A stretch of 64,000 nt of DNA from Polydactylus sextarius (Eukaryota > Chordata > Actinopteri > Polynemidae). Below are positions 39,628 through 60,130 of the stretch, in pieces. The first letter of the stretch is position 1. Each line of letters opens with the position of its first letter. The notes under the pieces are model-generated. The model had not been told where the DNA came from. It was given only the letters and a program-made list of their open reading frames with translations, and did not search any database. The DNA is taken from positions 8,283,501 to 8,347,500 of the forward strand of contig CM028920.1 of the NCBI GenBank assembly GCA_016801845.1. Direction: 5' to 3'. The position numbers were made by a program, and so were the translations under genes.

Positions 39628-41900
39628 TTTGATGAGTTAAAGTTCCGTGTTTATTAAAGCTGCAAAATTAACACAGTGGTAAAAAAAAGTACAATAGTTC
39701 CCTCAAGTAAGTGTTGTATAAAGTACCTGAAAGCATCATTATAGCAGAAGTACAGATACTTGACCAAAAAATGACTTTGATAGAAGTTCAAGTCACTGAC
39801 TAGAAGCCTGTTAAGAATGACAAGTAATTGATAATTAAATGTACTAAAGTAATGAAAGTAGTAATGGAGTAGTGTTATAAATGAATATATGATGGAAATA
39901 CTCGAGTAAAGAGCCTTAACATTGCACTTAGTTACATTTCACTTACATTTTGAACATTTTCATGAAGTATTTTTCATGTCAGTGTAGCATAAAAGTATCT
40001 TCGTAGTTCTTGCAACTTGTTTAGAGTAGTTTACATCAAGTCCACATTCATTTTCTTTATCAGCGTTACAGAATTGTTGTATGCAACGCAAGTCTAAGAA
40101 AGTCTGCACTGCATCACCTCATAACCAGAACAACCATTAATGCAGACTTGTTAGTTTCAGGAGTTAATACAGCTTCATACCAGGTCTGGTGATGTTATGG
40201 AGAAAAAAGTCTGACAAACAGTTAATTGGCTGATTTTCTTCATGTAACGTAAATTGCTTTTTTTTGTTGTTGTTGTTGTTTTGTTTTTTTCAATAATACC
40301 TCATTTTTGGTTCACACATGACAGTGTCAGGAAAGATATGTATTCATAAAAGCAGATAATATATTACTATAAAGTAATAATAAAAAAAAGGGTTAGTTTC
40401 TTTAACTTAATTAACATAACTCTCATAATTGGCCAAAACTGATAGATCTGAGACAATATTGGCCAATGGTTTAATTGGTCAATGAAATCTAATGACTGTA
40501 AATGAAATATGTGGAAATTCAATACGTACATAGTAAGAAATGAGATTAAAGTAGTTAGGTGTGATATAAAGTGTAGGTGATGTGTAGTAAATGGGCCATA
40601 ATATATAAAACTATTGATGTGGACTTGTGTTTCATTCATTCAATTGCTGGCTAATTATCTCATCACACTGTCCTGACGTCTACTAAATCACCCCAGCTGG
40701 GTGTGTGTGTGTGCACCATCTGGGTGGACTGTGAGGTGGTTTTGGGTGGTGTGCATGCATGTGTGAGACAGTGTGCATTGTGGGAGATAAATGCCCAGAC
40801 TCTGTGTAAAAGGGAGTGCCAATGGTGGGACAGGAGAAGGGTGCAAAGATAACATGACATGAACTTTTACAAACAGATCCGAGACCTGCGCTAAGGCTCC
40901 CACCCAGTGTCCCCTCACCCAAACCAAACCAGCCCAAAACGTGCACTCATGACCTCAACCCGTGCTTAGATAACATGCTCGTGTGTCTGGCACACTGGGA
41001 TGGGAGTGAAAGTGCTTTATCACATGAGAGTGAAGTGCTGAACTATGTGTCCAGCAGCCTGCTCATCTATCTACTGCAACTGCACCCAACAATTGATGTC
41101 ACATTCACAAAACAGCCAAAGACAAAACAAGATAACAAAACCTGACTTTTCACAAACCCCTTCGGTATCCACCCATTTACAGCCGGGCAGTTAATTGGAC
41201 AGTACCGCGACCTGGAATGTGTCTCCTACATAATGCATTTCTAACATTTACCAATGGACCTTCAGCTGCTGTTTGTTCAGCTCTGTGTATTTGTCTGCGT
41301 TAATGAACAAATGATCCTAACCTATGACCTCACGTAGGCTATTTTAAACCTAGAGAGGGACGATGTCACGCTTCACAGAGCTGAGCAACAATAGGGGAGA
41401 CATGAAGACAAAAAGTGACCAAACCACAGTGAAAGCGAGTGTGTCGGATTTCTTGGGTAAATTCTTACAGCAAATTAAAAATGCTCTGATGTCAGATATT
41501 CATTTAAAATGAATGTCATTTGTTGACACAATTTGCAGAAAACAAATTTTTTTGGATGAAATGTGGAGACAACACATAGATACATGAGTTTAAGAGTTTA
41601 CAGCTGTTTTATGGACTGTGTGAAACTGCATTTTAGGGTAATGACCATGTTGACACGCAGGTATAAGGATTATTGCACCGTCTGTCGTATTAAAAAAGTG
41701 TTAGCATGCTAACATTCACTAGATAGCAAAGTCATCAGGATATATCCTCTGGGGAACACAAATACAAGAACAATGTATCATCAATCAAATGCCAGAGAAA
41801 TAACAAGGGACAGAAAAACAAAAAAGTTCGAGCAGTGAACTCCTTTAACACTGTTTTTCTAGCGTAGCTAAAAGACATATGCACAGTATTTAATGTTTCA
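39140..41900. other. Intergenic between fam117a (5' end) and rundc3a (3' end)
   Basis: AT-rich, with (ATTT)n at about 39450-39472 and (ATT)n at about 39589-39625. The stretch 40660-40960 is richer in GC and GT but shows no splice-bounded coding exon. Nothing else recognised. Confidence 0.5.
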
Positions 41901-41911
41901 AAAAAGGCAGT

Positions 41912-41917
41912 TTTATT
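41912..41917 (-). terminator. rundc3a polyadenylation signal
   Basis: AATAAA on the minus strand, about 1.15 kb after the rundc3a stop, implying a 3' UTR of roughly 41890-43064. That stretch has no other recognised content. Confidence 0.5.
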
Positions 41918-43064
41918 GCAGTTTTAAATAACACAACATTTCCCAACTCTCAACAACACTGCAAGAGATTGCAATTTACATAATGATAAAACATACAAGT
42001 ATGTCATGTCATAAAGTAAATAATAATAATAATAATATAAAAAAGAAAAGGTTACAGGGGAGAAAAGAAGTAAGACAAAAAATAAAAAATAAAAAAATTA
42101 ACTAATGATACACATTCGCACATTCACTATTTCTCTGCTGCTCAAACTACTCTATCAAGCCAGGTTTGTAGAAAAAGACAATGAAAACATTCATTCTGCA
42201 TAGTCACAATGCACTTTGCATTTGTATGCAATAGATATTATGTCTGTTTGTTTTTTGTTTTTTTGTTATGCTCACATTGTAGTGCCTCTGCAAACCTTTA
42301 CAACCTGACAGGTCATGTGTGTCACAACCTAAAACGTATCTAACCCTACTGTATGATTGGATATGGCCTAAACTGTCATTTTGTCCTATTATCATAAAGC
42401 TGCATCTGTTAATTCTTAAAATAATCTTCATCATAAAAACCATTCACCCACAATTTTGACACACCACTTAAATCCTTTTGTTTATCTTTCCATCTTCTTC
42501 TTATAGTATAGTGTAATATAATATGGCAAAAAAAACATTCTTTCTGTTTCCTAAAATGTTTTAACAGATCCTCCATCCTGCCGGTGTTATGCAACAGGCA
42601 GAATAAGATAAGACAGACTCATAAGACACAGACAAGTGGACAGATACGCACAGAACAACCCTACAGTGAGTTTTGATGAACGAGACCGGAACAGATACAT
42701 TACTGCAATTGCACAAAAATCGAGTGTCATGATGTAAAGAGGAGTCAGACTTGAACCAGTTGTTTGCAGGAGGCTTAATCATGTCAAGACAATGAAAGAC
42801 AGTGAGACTGAAGGAGGCCACCGGGCAGTACAGCAGCTATTCCTGTATCTTTGTTGGACGAGTCCCAGACGGGGAGGCTTCTCTTTCACAAACACTTAAA
42901 AGGTGTAAGTTGAGAGAGTGCTGGGCTTAGAGCGTAAAGGTAAAGAGACTCACATAACATCCACGAAAGAGAGCACAGTTGTCCGCCCACCAAAGCAGTC
43001 TTTTTGTTTTCATCTTGAATTGTCTCAGTCTGTTAAGGGGTTGGCAGTGTTTCTTTGGCGTCCC

Positions 43065-49331
<6,267 letters not shown>

Positions 49332-49640
49332 CCAGGAGGCGAAGGAGGAGGTGGAGGAGGATGTGAAGGAGGAGGCAGCCCTGATATCAAAGGACCCCTC
49401 CCTGTCGGGTACCGGCTCTCCTCATTCAACGCCTGGATGATGGAGAGAGGATGCCGCCTCAGAGCCGCTGACACACAGCGGCGGAGGAATCAAGCAGACA
49501 CATTAGATCCAGAGGGACACGCAGCGTGTTGTTATTGTTACAGTTAAAACGCAGAGGAGAGAGAGAGACCTACATCAGCTCTCTCTCTCTCTCTCTCTCT
49601 CCGCCTCTTTTTTTGACCTCATCGTGACGTCATTTGACCA
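49332..49640 (-). promoter_or_regulatory. rundc3a 5' UTR and promoter region
   Basis: Locally GC-richer sequence upstream of the start codon at 49331, with a (CT)n run at about 49577-49602 that reads as GA repeats in the gene's direction. The start was chosen because ATGGAGTCCGGCTGTATG encodes the family N-terminus. Confidence 0.45.
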
Positions 49641-52170
49641 TCACCCATCCTGAACATGACAAATCACCTCAGCAGCTCCACAGACATGTAGGTTCACTTT
49701 CACTGCTTTAAACATGGCTCCTCTTATTGAGATACACTCCCCCAAATTTAATGTACATTTCCCCAATATATTGACCAACTTATTATCTATTTTTTTTCCA
49801 ATTTATATTGTTATTGTGGAATGATCTGAATATCCCCAAATATTTACATTATCATTACATTAACATTATCATTATTCACATGCACATATCTTTCATTTAA
49901 AGCCTTCTGCACATCACAAAGTTTTCAAAAATGCTAACCATATCTGTCTGATCTGTCTGTATGGTCTGATCTATATAGATATATGATGTGATTATAAATA
50001 TTGGTGAGGAGGAAAATGTAAATGCAGACCTAACTGAAATAGTTAAAATGTTAATTTATGAATAACTGCTGCTTATATGTGATATTGAAATGGTATTTTA
50101 CTATACACAGCTTCTCTTTATTTATAAAATATGATATATTAATATATATTAACATATACAATGTTTTTTGGGGGTATTAAACCATCATAGATAGAATTTC
50201 ATAGACAGAAAATACAATATGTTGTCCTACACACATTTCATATTTTTTAATTTCGTGTATTTTTCGAGTAAGAGACAGTACACCTGTATTATATGAATTT
50301 AATGTGTATCTATACATGTAAGACCTTTCCCTGTAAACACTGTGCTTCCATGTTGTGACAGAAATGTCTTGTTCAGTAGCTGCCCAGTAAAACACAGTTC
50401 ATCTCGGGTGATATCATCCACACCACCCCTGCAGTCATCACGCTGGATCGTTTCCTTCTTCTGTAATTTCCGATCAGTCTCTCCTTCTTCCTCCTCCCTC
50501 TCTTTTTTTCTGCTCCATGTCGATGCAGCCTCAACCTAGTTGCATTGAAGTGTCATCAAAAAGCTCATGGTGACACTTTGGTCCCCAATTTCTCTAATGA
50601 GCTGACAGCTGGTTGCCAACATACATCTTTGGGTGGGGGTTGGTTGTGACTTTTTCATCCTGGTGGGGGAGCGATCGCTCATGCATAACTGTGTCTGGTT
50701 TTCCATATGTTTCACTATGAGCCTCCATATGATTCATATCGTTATTACAAGATTAGAGGTGGAAAATTAGCATCAATTTCCCTTAAATGTGCTTTTTATG
50801 CATCTTTAACTTCCACCAAAACACAAATTCAGACAGTTTTTCAATATAATTACAGATTATTTTTTATTTTTAATAGTGACCATGTGTTTTTTAAGGGTCA
50901 CAATAGGTATTTTAATGGTAACTTGATTATCTAAAGCTCAGAAACACACTCTGACATGTATTGTTTCTTGATTAATGGCTACGTTGCCTCTAAATCTAAT
51001 TTGACTTTCCAAGTTGCAGCGACCACCAAGGACATTTTTACTTGCAGTGTTTTTATTTTTGCAGCAGGGGGCAGACCTTTAGCATCTTTTGTAATTCAAT
51101 AACTCAGTTTTGGGCCTCTGTAAAAAAAAATATTTAATCCTGGATTGAATTTCCTATTATTTAGCACAACAGCATATTTCAGTTGTTCATCCTGTGTCAT
51201 AAACACAACAGTGTTTATGACAAGTAAACTTAAATTATTTCTGAACTCGGGGGAAAATTTTAGAAATAAATAGTGGAAATGTATAATTTAGGCACTGAAT
51301 GTTAGACACAGGAAGTATTGAATAAAATGTCCATTATTTTTCTTTCAGTTCATTTCATTTTATTGAAATTGTCAAGACACATTTATTAAATTACAATAAT
51401 TATTATCACCTCATGTCATATAACCACAGAACACTAATCCAGACACAATATTTACAGACACCATTTCCTGCCCTGTAATCTTGTGAATAGTGGCGGCTTG
51501 TGCTGCAGGTTTGTCACTCACGCTCGACATCTTCAGCAGCTCAGGTGCCTCTTGCTCTGAGTTGAGGCTTGAGGGAAACATGTGAAATTCTGGATGGTGT
51601 TGTGAAGGCATTCGGGGCAGAGGTTACATGCTGAAAGGAGTTAAGTTTTTGGCCCGTGAGGGTAAAAGGGTTTGTGTATCAATCCTCAGGGTCCTGTTAG
51701 ACCAATAGATTGAAAAACCCGCAGAGAGGATCCCTACCTGTCTAGACTCAACTGAACGTTGGGAATAATAAAACTGGGACAGTTGGCTTGTTATGGGTCA
51801 CAAGTGTGGCTGGTAGACATCAATATTTGGAAAAGGGAGGATCACACACACACACACACACACGTAAGTGCAGTTTGAACTGAGCTCATCCCACCTGGAA
51901 AATCCAACACTGGATGAAGATCTGAAGAAGAAGAAAAAATCAAAGAGATCTTACTGTTTAAACATCAATGTCTGTCTTCTGACTTTTCTCAGTTCTCTGC
52001 AGCATCACATCCTCACAGATAATTAATCATTCATTTCATTCTGTTTTTTCACAGTAATTTCACATCAGCTGGAAGTGTTAAAAATTCTTCTACAATCTAT
52101 GAACACTGACAGGACTTAAATTATTAAACATAGAAGAAATCCAACAAAACATTGCTTCTATAACTTGAGG
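49640..52170. other. Intergenic between rundc3a (5') and pth3r (3')
   Basis: AT-rich, mostly featureless, with (CA)n at 51845-51863. On the minus strand a 66-codon frame at 51411-51611 is followed by an AATAAA (plus-strand 51358-51363) and could be an unrecognised terminal exon; I could not tie it to any family. Confidence 0.4.
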
Positions 52171-52180
52171 CAGTTGAGGT

Positions 52181-52186
52181 TTTATT
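52181..52186 (-). terminator. pth3r polyadenylation signal
   Basis: AATAAA on the minus strand about 345 bases after the pth3r stop. Confidence 0.55.
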
Positions 52187-52528
52187 GTACAACATTTCAC
52201 ATCATATTCCACATGATGCACATGTTCCTTATGTTGCCGTTTGATGTAAGTTTGCAGATTTAAATTGTGTTTGTATTCCTGCTGAAATCCACCGAAAAAT
52301 CCATTGATTTCTAAAAACCAAAAAGTCTGAACAGTAGCAGTTCTGCAGCTTGTAGTCGTATCACACGTCTTCCTCCGAAGTGTAGATGAGATTGAATGCA
52401 ACACTGCAAATAAATTAAGTCTTTAAGATTTATTCAGTGTTGATGTCTCTAAAATTCAAATTAACATGGTGGATTTTGTATTAAAGTCCTACATTTGTTT
52501 AACACTCATCTATTCCATATCAACACGG

Positions 52529-55500
52529 TCACAAAATGGTCTCCAACTCTTTTAGAGGTAAGGAGCTGTCTGGATCTTCTGCTCCAGTAGTTTGGGTTGA
52601 GGATACTCCATGACTTTTAGACTCATTATTTCCTTTGTTTGTTTTGACATTTCTTGGAAAAATCCCCAAAGATTCAGTTTCACCAGGCACGTATCCAGGC
52701 AGGCTGGTTTGTGGGTGGAGTGAGTTGTGGCGCGGCGCCCTGACCCCTGACCCTCCACCAACAGCTCCGGCCGTCGAACCCACTACGCCTCCAGTGAAGG
52801 AGAGTGCTCTGGGATGAGTGGCGGACAAGCTGACGCTGTGTGTGGTGGTGTGTGACATCATCCCGCCGTAGTAACAGCTGCCTCCGCCGCCGCTGCTGGT
52901 CATCCTGGATTTCTGTTTGAGGTCCAGAGCGAGGCTGCGTCTCAGCCACGCTTTCTTTACCTCTGCCTGCACCTGAGAGCACAAGGGGTAAGTTCACCAA
53001 AGTAAATCTTTATCGTTTAAAACCAAAATCCATCTCTATCTTTCTTACCTCCCCATTGCAGAAACAGTAGATAAATGCCACAAAAAATCCCTAGAAAGAG
53101 GAAATAGAGACTTTCAGCTCAACGTTTAACATCAGTGTTGATCAGTTAATTCTCGTAAATGTCTTTTCTGACCTGTGAAGAGTTGAAGAACATCTCATAA
53201 TGCATCTGAACCTGCCACAGCAGCCCGGTGACCTCAGTATAAGGAAGAGCCATGAAAACCATATAGTGAACTCCAAACAAGGGCATGAGGACTAATGTGG
53301 ACTTGAGCAACTTCCTGTCAATAAAGAGCAAAAACATTCACACAGTGATATAAAAGTTTTGGATTTTGAGGAAAATATAAATGAACAATGAATAAACACC
53401 TGTACTGCTGTCGAGGATCCAGTTTACCCGTGTTGGTTTCCCACAATTTAGAGGCCAGTACTCGGATTATATTGACAAAGAGGAGGAAATTTACCTGCAG
53501 GGACAGAGATTTCAAATTAAGAGTCTGATATTCTTTAACTGTACATAAATTTGAGTTCCTTTTTTCTTACAACAATAGCTGCCAGAATGGGAACTTGATA
53601 GATCCACTTCAGATTCCCAGCACTGATGTCCCAACATCTGAGGACAGGGACAGAACAGTTCATGTGAGCATGAACACATCAATTAAATAATACATGTCAA
53701 TACTAGACACATAAATGCAACGTATGACTCACTGAGTGTCAGCCAGTGATGCTCGTGCACTGACCCAAATGGACACAAACACAGCTGGTACACCTGAAAT
53801 GAATGTAGAGGAAAAAACAGTTAGTGAGATACAGATTGTTAGGTCTGTACAAGACAACAGTGTAGTTCCAGTGCTGCTTACCCCACCCGATGATGGTGAG
53901 AGCCCACAGGTAGTTCTTGTCAGAGAGGAAGGCCATGAAGATGAGGCTGTGCAGATACAACCCCTCCACCAGGATCCAGTAGTGATTAGTCGCCAGGAAG
54001 TACAGGAAGAGAGTAACAGCCACTTTACAACCGGCCTGAAGACACAGAGCAGCAGGTGAACGAAGCTTTAAATATGATAACATGTTGTCAGGAGAGCTAC
54101 GGATAAAGCTGATGAATATAAATAACATTCTGATTTACCATATGGGGCTTCTGCGCAGGAAACTCAGGCTCAACCTTGGTATCATCAGATATGGAGTAGA
54201 GCACAGCGTCCTTCACAAAGATACTGACCGCACGGCATATGAAGGAGGTGAAGAGGTGAATGTGGATGTAATTGCGTGTGCAGTGGAGACGCCTGGAAAT
54301 GTGACAGTGAGTTTTTATAAATAAGAGAGAGAGAAGGAAGGTGGAATGAAAATGATTTATGTTTCATGTAAATCAAACTACTGTATTTTTCAGAAGCTCA
54401 TGAGTGTTATATAAATGATATCTTCCTAATTTAAAGGACTTTTTTGGGAGATGATGGAGGTAACTGACTTTGCACAATGATCATTTTAAGTCAGAGTTAT
54501 AGATTACATTTTTCAGGTTTGGTGCCTCTTACTTGAAATAGCAAAGGATGGAGACTGCTACTAACAACGACGTGAGAGAAATGGAGTATCCAACAGTGTA
54601 CATGAGGTGGAGTCTCTCAAACACCTTCTGAAACCAAACAAAGACATGATTAAAAGTGTGCATTTATGTAGATATATAAAGATCGGAGAACAGTTTTTCT
54701 TCAAACATCTATAAATTATACTCTAACCCTAACAATTAGGTGGTAGGTTGTTTCCATTATAGATTGCAGAAGTACAGCATGTTCACCTTAACCAGCCTCT
54801 GAGAAAATGCAGTTGTCTACAAGCTGCAGCTTGAAATGTCTTTCACACCCGGACTAATGTTTACAGAGGTGCCAACATAAACATTCAGCGACACACACAT
54901 CTAGACGAATGCACGTATACAAACTTCTTCTTGTATCCTGTGGTTAGAGGTCAAGTATGTGGTGCACTCTGTGTAGTTCGCCCAAGTGCGGTTGATACTG
55001 GACACCTGCTCCCAGTTTCCTGTGGCATCACACTGCCGGTAGGCTTGTCCTGGGTCAGAGAGGTGCAGGACATAGTCATGGACAGGACAACGTTAAATCT
55101 GAACATGGATAGTATCCTCTTTTTGTCAATTTTGTGGAATATTTAACAAGATGCATATTTTACAATGTGTGTTGGAGCTGCTGAGCTCTTCCTACCTCTG
55201 TGGTTGAAGTCGTAGATGTACTCTGGACACAGCACTGAGACCAGCTGACCCGCTCTGCTCCGTGGCCAACAGATGATCCCGTCCCATTCTGGCATGCAGT
55301 CGCCCTCTTCAAAAATAAAGAGAAACAGACGTACCCCCATCAAGTGGACGTACATTATATTTTTTCTAGATTTTCCACTGACACTGGAACACAGTAAATC
55401 ACACTAAATCTATATGTAATTTTCCAAAGCAGATTTATTTTATTGTTGGGGTTAATCAGCGAACACATCACAATAAAGATGAAAAATAACCTCAAAACAG

Positions 55501-58500
55501 TTTTTTGTGTTTTCGTCCTGGAGCCAATATAGTTTTTGTCGTAACCTGACCATGTAGGCAATATAATTGTGATGATTACAAAAGAGTTACATCAGTGTTA
55601 CTGTGCTGCGTATCAGAAAAATAATCACTTGAGCCTCACTCTTTTGACTGGGGCCACCGTCTTATTAAATTCCTTTTCAAATGCAACACTGAATCAACAG
55701 ATCTGCGAACCCTATCGTCTACTCAAACGTCACAGCCTCAGTTAAAAATGTCCCGCTGTTGTCTGAACCTACATCCAACTCCACAATCACAGCGATTGTA
55801 GTCAGCAGGATATTGGACGGGTGTTTAATCTGATCCTAAATAAATCATCAGTTTCTGCTTATATATTTGGATGTGCACTCTCTGACCTAATACGTGTTTG
55901 AATATATATTGAGAGGATGAAAAACCTTTCAAACCAGTCAGTGTACTCAGTTAAAGGAGGTTAAGCTAAGGTTTAAGCCAGTCTTTATAGACAGATTGTG
56001 TTTCATGACTAAGACTAAAACTAGATATTTTTGTTATACACATTCAGGGGTAAAACAAATGAATATGGTACATGCTGCGATTGAATGCAACCCAAACTAA
56101 CCAATCTTATTTCTGATGAATAAAAGGGTCAGTGGCAGCAGACAAACCTTTGAGCAGGGCCATTTGTGCCTGGATGTTCCTTTCACACCTGGTGTGAGCA
56201 CCAATCAGAACGTAGATCTGCTCATCTCGTGTGATGACATCATCAGAATCAATCTGTAGAGGAGAGGACAGTTGTTTTACAGTGCATACAGACTGAATGA
56301 TCATTTGATGGTAAACAAAAGGTAAATGACCATATTTATGATAATGTAAAAACAATGAATATGATAAATTATGTCAAGTATTTGCTTCAAATAGGTTATT
56401 TCCTCTTAAATGAACAAATAGGCCCAAATAAGTATTTTTCACTGCATTCTCTGCTCAGATTGAATAATTTTCTCACCAAGCAAACATTTTTTTTTTTTTA
56501 CCATGTCTGAAAAATGTAAAGAGTGATGTAAAGGCGGTACAAGCTATAAATTTGCTATGATATAAAATAGTGCTAAACAACTCAAAGTCAAACAACAAAG
56601 TCAATGATCCAGTTAAAAAAAGATCTAATTTACTTGAGCTTAGATTTGCTATAATCCATCTTCAGGACTCTGACTGGGTTGTTTGTTACTTTTCCAAGCC
56701 TCAAGAGCTACTTCAATTCATCTGAGCAGCTCTTCTCACATTTATTCATCTTTTGATGAGTACACAGACTTTAAAGGTTTCCTAATAAAAAATCCTCTGA
56801 AGTCACTTTCCAACAAGGACGATCTATCAACCGCAAACACTCCCAAAGATCCGATGTGCTGCCTCCAGGTGTTGTGAAATAGTTGTGTGAAGGTGCGGTA
56901 TGTGATGATCCCCCGCCAACCCCTTTTTCTACCGTTGGCCACATGGGGGCCTTGTCCTGAAGACCTCGGCCACGCTGGTGAGAGCTAGCCTACACAAGAC
57001 ACTTTGTGTTCCTGGGTACATTTCACAACAGAGTAACAAAACTAGCAGTGAGTCAACTAACTCACATGAGAACGCTTTGCCAGACAGAAGAGAGCAGCGG
57101 AGTGATAAGCAGGAAAGGAAGAAAAGTAAAACAAAAAAAGATTTGGTTTCAGAGAGAAAATAAGATCCACAGATGTATTTTATCTTTCTCCTCTTAGAAA
57201 AACTTAAGTCCAAATTTGAGATACTTGCGCTTTATTAATTTTCAACAGATTTAATATTTTCTTTACGTAAGTGTCGTTGCTATTTACTTTTCAGATTTTA
57301 CATAAACATATACATGCTAAAACTATAAAAAATACACTGCAGTATAAAAGAAACAAAAACACAAAGTATAACTGAGGTTATACTATTTGAAACATGGACC
57401 ATATTTTGGTCCTTTGCAAAATGGTGGACAAAACAAAATAATGATATTGCCATCCCTACCGTATCAGCTCTAGTAACTAAAAAAATCTAATAATCAAATA
57501 ACTTAACATTAAACGCTATGTAAACTCTAGGTCCAATTTGTCTCACATTTAGTGCTTTTACATTTAATACTAACTACACTTTGCTGATAATACTTAATGT
57601 CTTTAGTTTTGTCATGTTATTTGTTATGTTTGTTTAGTAATGTTACATTTTGCCATCAAATAACTTTATCCAACTCATTATGCTTCTACTAGTTCTGTTA
57701 TCGCAGTATAAACAAAACTTTTCACTTTCCTTGTTTAGACTTAAGTTCAAGTGGAACAATTAATATCAGTAGACGTGTGATAATAAGGATTCTTGGCACA
57801 GGCTATTAAAACAAACTGCTAAAAGGCTGTACAGTGTTTCCGCTACTGTCGAGTCAATACAGATGTGTTGAGCAGCTTAAAAACACTTCCTGGTGTATAT
57901 TGGACTGTGGATACACCGTGACTTTGAGGGAAATGCTTATAGTGTTTGATCCCTGATCCACGATTTTAAACATATGTTGGTTATTGATGAAACAGAGCTC
58001 TTCACCTGTCCCTCAGCAGCACATCCTCAAAAATGACAATAAGATGACACGCAGCTTAAGTCAATACACACAGGTCAATTCAGACCCATCAGCGTTTTCT
58101 GCTGATGGACAGGGAGTGTTGGCAAAACAATTAGTCTTATTAGTCTTAGCCTTTGTGTCGTAATTGAATCTGCTCTCTCTGAGGCTTCATGTAAAGTGAT
58201 TTTCGGGCTGACTGAGCAGGAGGTTGTAAGTCTGCCTGATGTTGACACTCACACATCGACCCAGGGAAGATGAAGAGATAGAGGCTCAGAGGCGACGGTT
58301 TAGAGCGAGCTGCTCGCAGGGTCAAGCTCCAGCAGGTGAAAGGTTAAAAGGATCAGAGCTGATGGATGTTTGTGAGATAAAACAGACCAGAGATGATTTC
58401 TTATTGGTGGAGACTCAGGACTGACCTGTTGGTTTCACTATTGCTGCTGATCGGCTATAGATTTGCTGGTTTGTTTTAGAGGTTTTTATCTCAGTCATTG

Positions 58501-59522
58501 AGATATCTCATTTATATTTCCTCCCCAAAACTCTGGTGCTCTAAATAAAACATTTTATTATTTGCAGATGGAACAACACATTTTTTCCAAGTAATGTTTG
58601 TGTTTTAAGATAAGATTGAACAGGCAAATGTATAAAATGACCTATAATTATAATTTCTCATTTTGTTGCTCATTACTTTTTTTTTTGCTGTTCATTTTAA
58701 TAGTTTGTGCTACATATCACATAACTGTAAAGACCTAATAAATTCCTTGCCACCTAATGGTTGGTTTGGTTGGTTTGGTTTGAATGTGAAATGAAACTGA
58801 AACTGATGTGAAACTGAAAACCATAATTTTTTTTTGTCAAAAAAGTGTAAAGTGTAGACCACTCATCTATGGTCAAAGTGAATGGCTGGCATGGTTCCCT
58901 AAGCAAAGAGATAAATCTATGTCCCAAAGTGAAATGTTCAAAGGGAGTCACAGACATATGAAATTTTCTTTATTTGGCCCAAAGTGCAGCAGTGTGGGGG
59001 TGTAATTTCTGACTCACTGTCATAATAAAGTGCAAGAAATGATACAACAGTGTGAAAAGTTTAAATTTAGAAAAAAGAAACCATCTTTTGATAACCTCAG
59101 ACTAAGAGAGTTATAATTCACTCGCTACTGTTTTCTTTTTTTCTTTTTTTTTTTTTTAATAATATTCCAGCACAAAGCTGTGATAGATTAGATTAATGTA
59201 ATTTCAGTCAAATGACATTATGATAGAAAAATCATTTTAGAAAGTGATGTTTGTGTGAATTGTAAAACACGAAAACTGTATAAATGTATTGATTTATTTT
59301 AAGTCTGTTTATTTTAGGAAAAAACACTAAAAGTAAATGCAAAACGTAGATAAAACATAGAAAAACAATCTATAAAGAGAAAATAATGGTTATTTAACCA
59401 ACTCAGACAATAAATCGTCATCATCCAAAAGCTCGGGATAAGCAAAGTAAACTCACCAGTGCAGCCACTGTTATTACACAGTGGAAAAGAGCCAAAGCAC
59501 CAATTTCATGTGAAAACAACAT
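52529..59522 (-). CDS. pth3r: Parathyroid hormone receptor, class B GPCR (pth3r type)
   Basis: A plasma-membrane receptor for PTH/PTHrP peptides, coupling mainly to Gs. Thirteen coding exons join in frame: 59457-59522 (signal peptide), 56148-56253, 55196-55306, 54925-55049, 54533-54627, 54139-54292, 53882-54035, 53733-53793, 53571-53637, 53400-53494, 53173-53314, 53049-53090 and 52529-52972, giving 553 residues. The ectodomain (about 23-136) has the six class B cysteines and sequons NRT and NYT. It lacks the extra ectodomain exon of mammalian PTH1R. Seven helices follow (TM3 with WILVEGLYLH; RKLLKSTLVLMPLFGVHY; GFFVAFIYCFCNGEVQAEV). The tail ends ELETIL, a class I PDZ motif comparable to ETVM of PTH1R. 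Chromosome-17-like neighbours favour the PTH3 receptor (also named pth1rb) over pth1r; pth2r is excluded by the tail and helices. Confidence 0.88.
56254..59456 (-). other. pth3r intron 1
   Basis: A 3.2-kb intron between the signal-peptide exon and the first ectodomain exon. A GC-richer island at about 56890-57010 (CCCCCGCCAACCCC..., CCACATGGGGGCCTTGTCC) stands out from AT-rich surroundings and may be an old dispersed repeat. No exon is recognised elsewhere. Confidence 0.5.
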
Positions 59523-60097
59523 AACGTCTTTTCTAGTGTCGACTCAAACAGAACAGAATACAACTTTGCACGAGCTCTCAGATCATTTTATCCTTCTTGC
59601 GTTGTGTTGAGGGAACCTGTATCCCAAATATAAAGCTTGTTCTTCTCTGGTCTCCTGTCACTGCTCCATCCATGGTCATTTGGTCAATAACAACTGTCTT
59701 TCTTGAGCTTGTTATCTTCTTGACATCCAGAAACAATGTTTTAAAAATCTCTCCTTTCTTTTGTCTTCTCCTTAGAGCTCATTGGAAATCACTAATCAGG
59801 TCGGAGGGACCTTGTTGCAGCCAGCAGGAGGTGTGAGGAGGTTTCTGTGGGGAGGGCAGAGAGCAACACTGTGACAGAAACCTCCTCCCTTTGCAGTTAT
59901 TTTGACTGTTGTCTGTTGAAGATGGGTTGGCTGTGGCTTCACTCACACTTAACTCTTCATGCTCCTCCGTTGTGGACATTCATCTTTATCTATAGTTACT
60001 CACGCATATATTGATCCCACACTACAACATGTTATTCAGGAGATTAGTACATACGCACTGTTTGTGTTTGTGTTTTTTTTTTTTTGTTTTTTGTTGT

Positions 60098-60130
<33 letters not shown>

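Noticed and set aside
40660..40960. Pro/His/Thr-rich overlapping minus-strand frames
   Set aside because: All three frames come from the same GT-rich sequence, with no splice signals or family resemblance.
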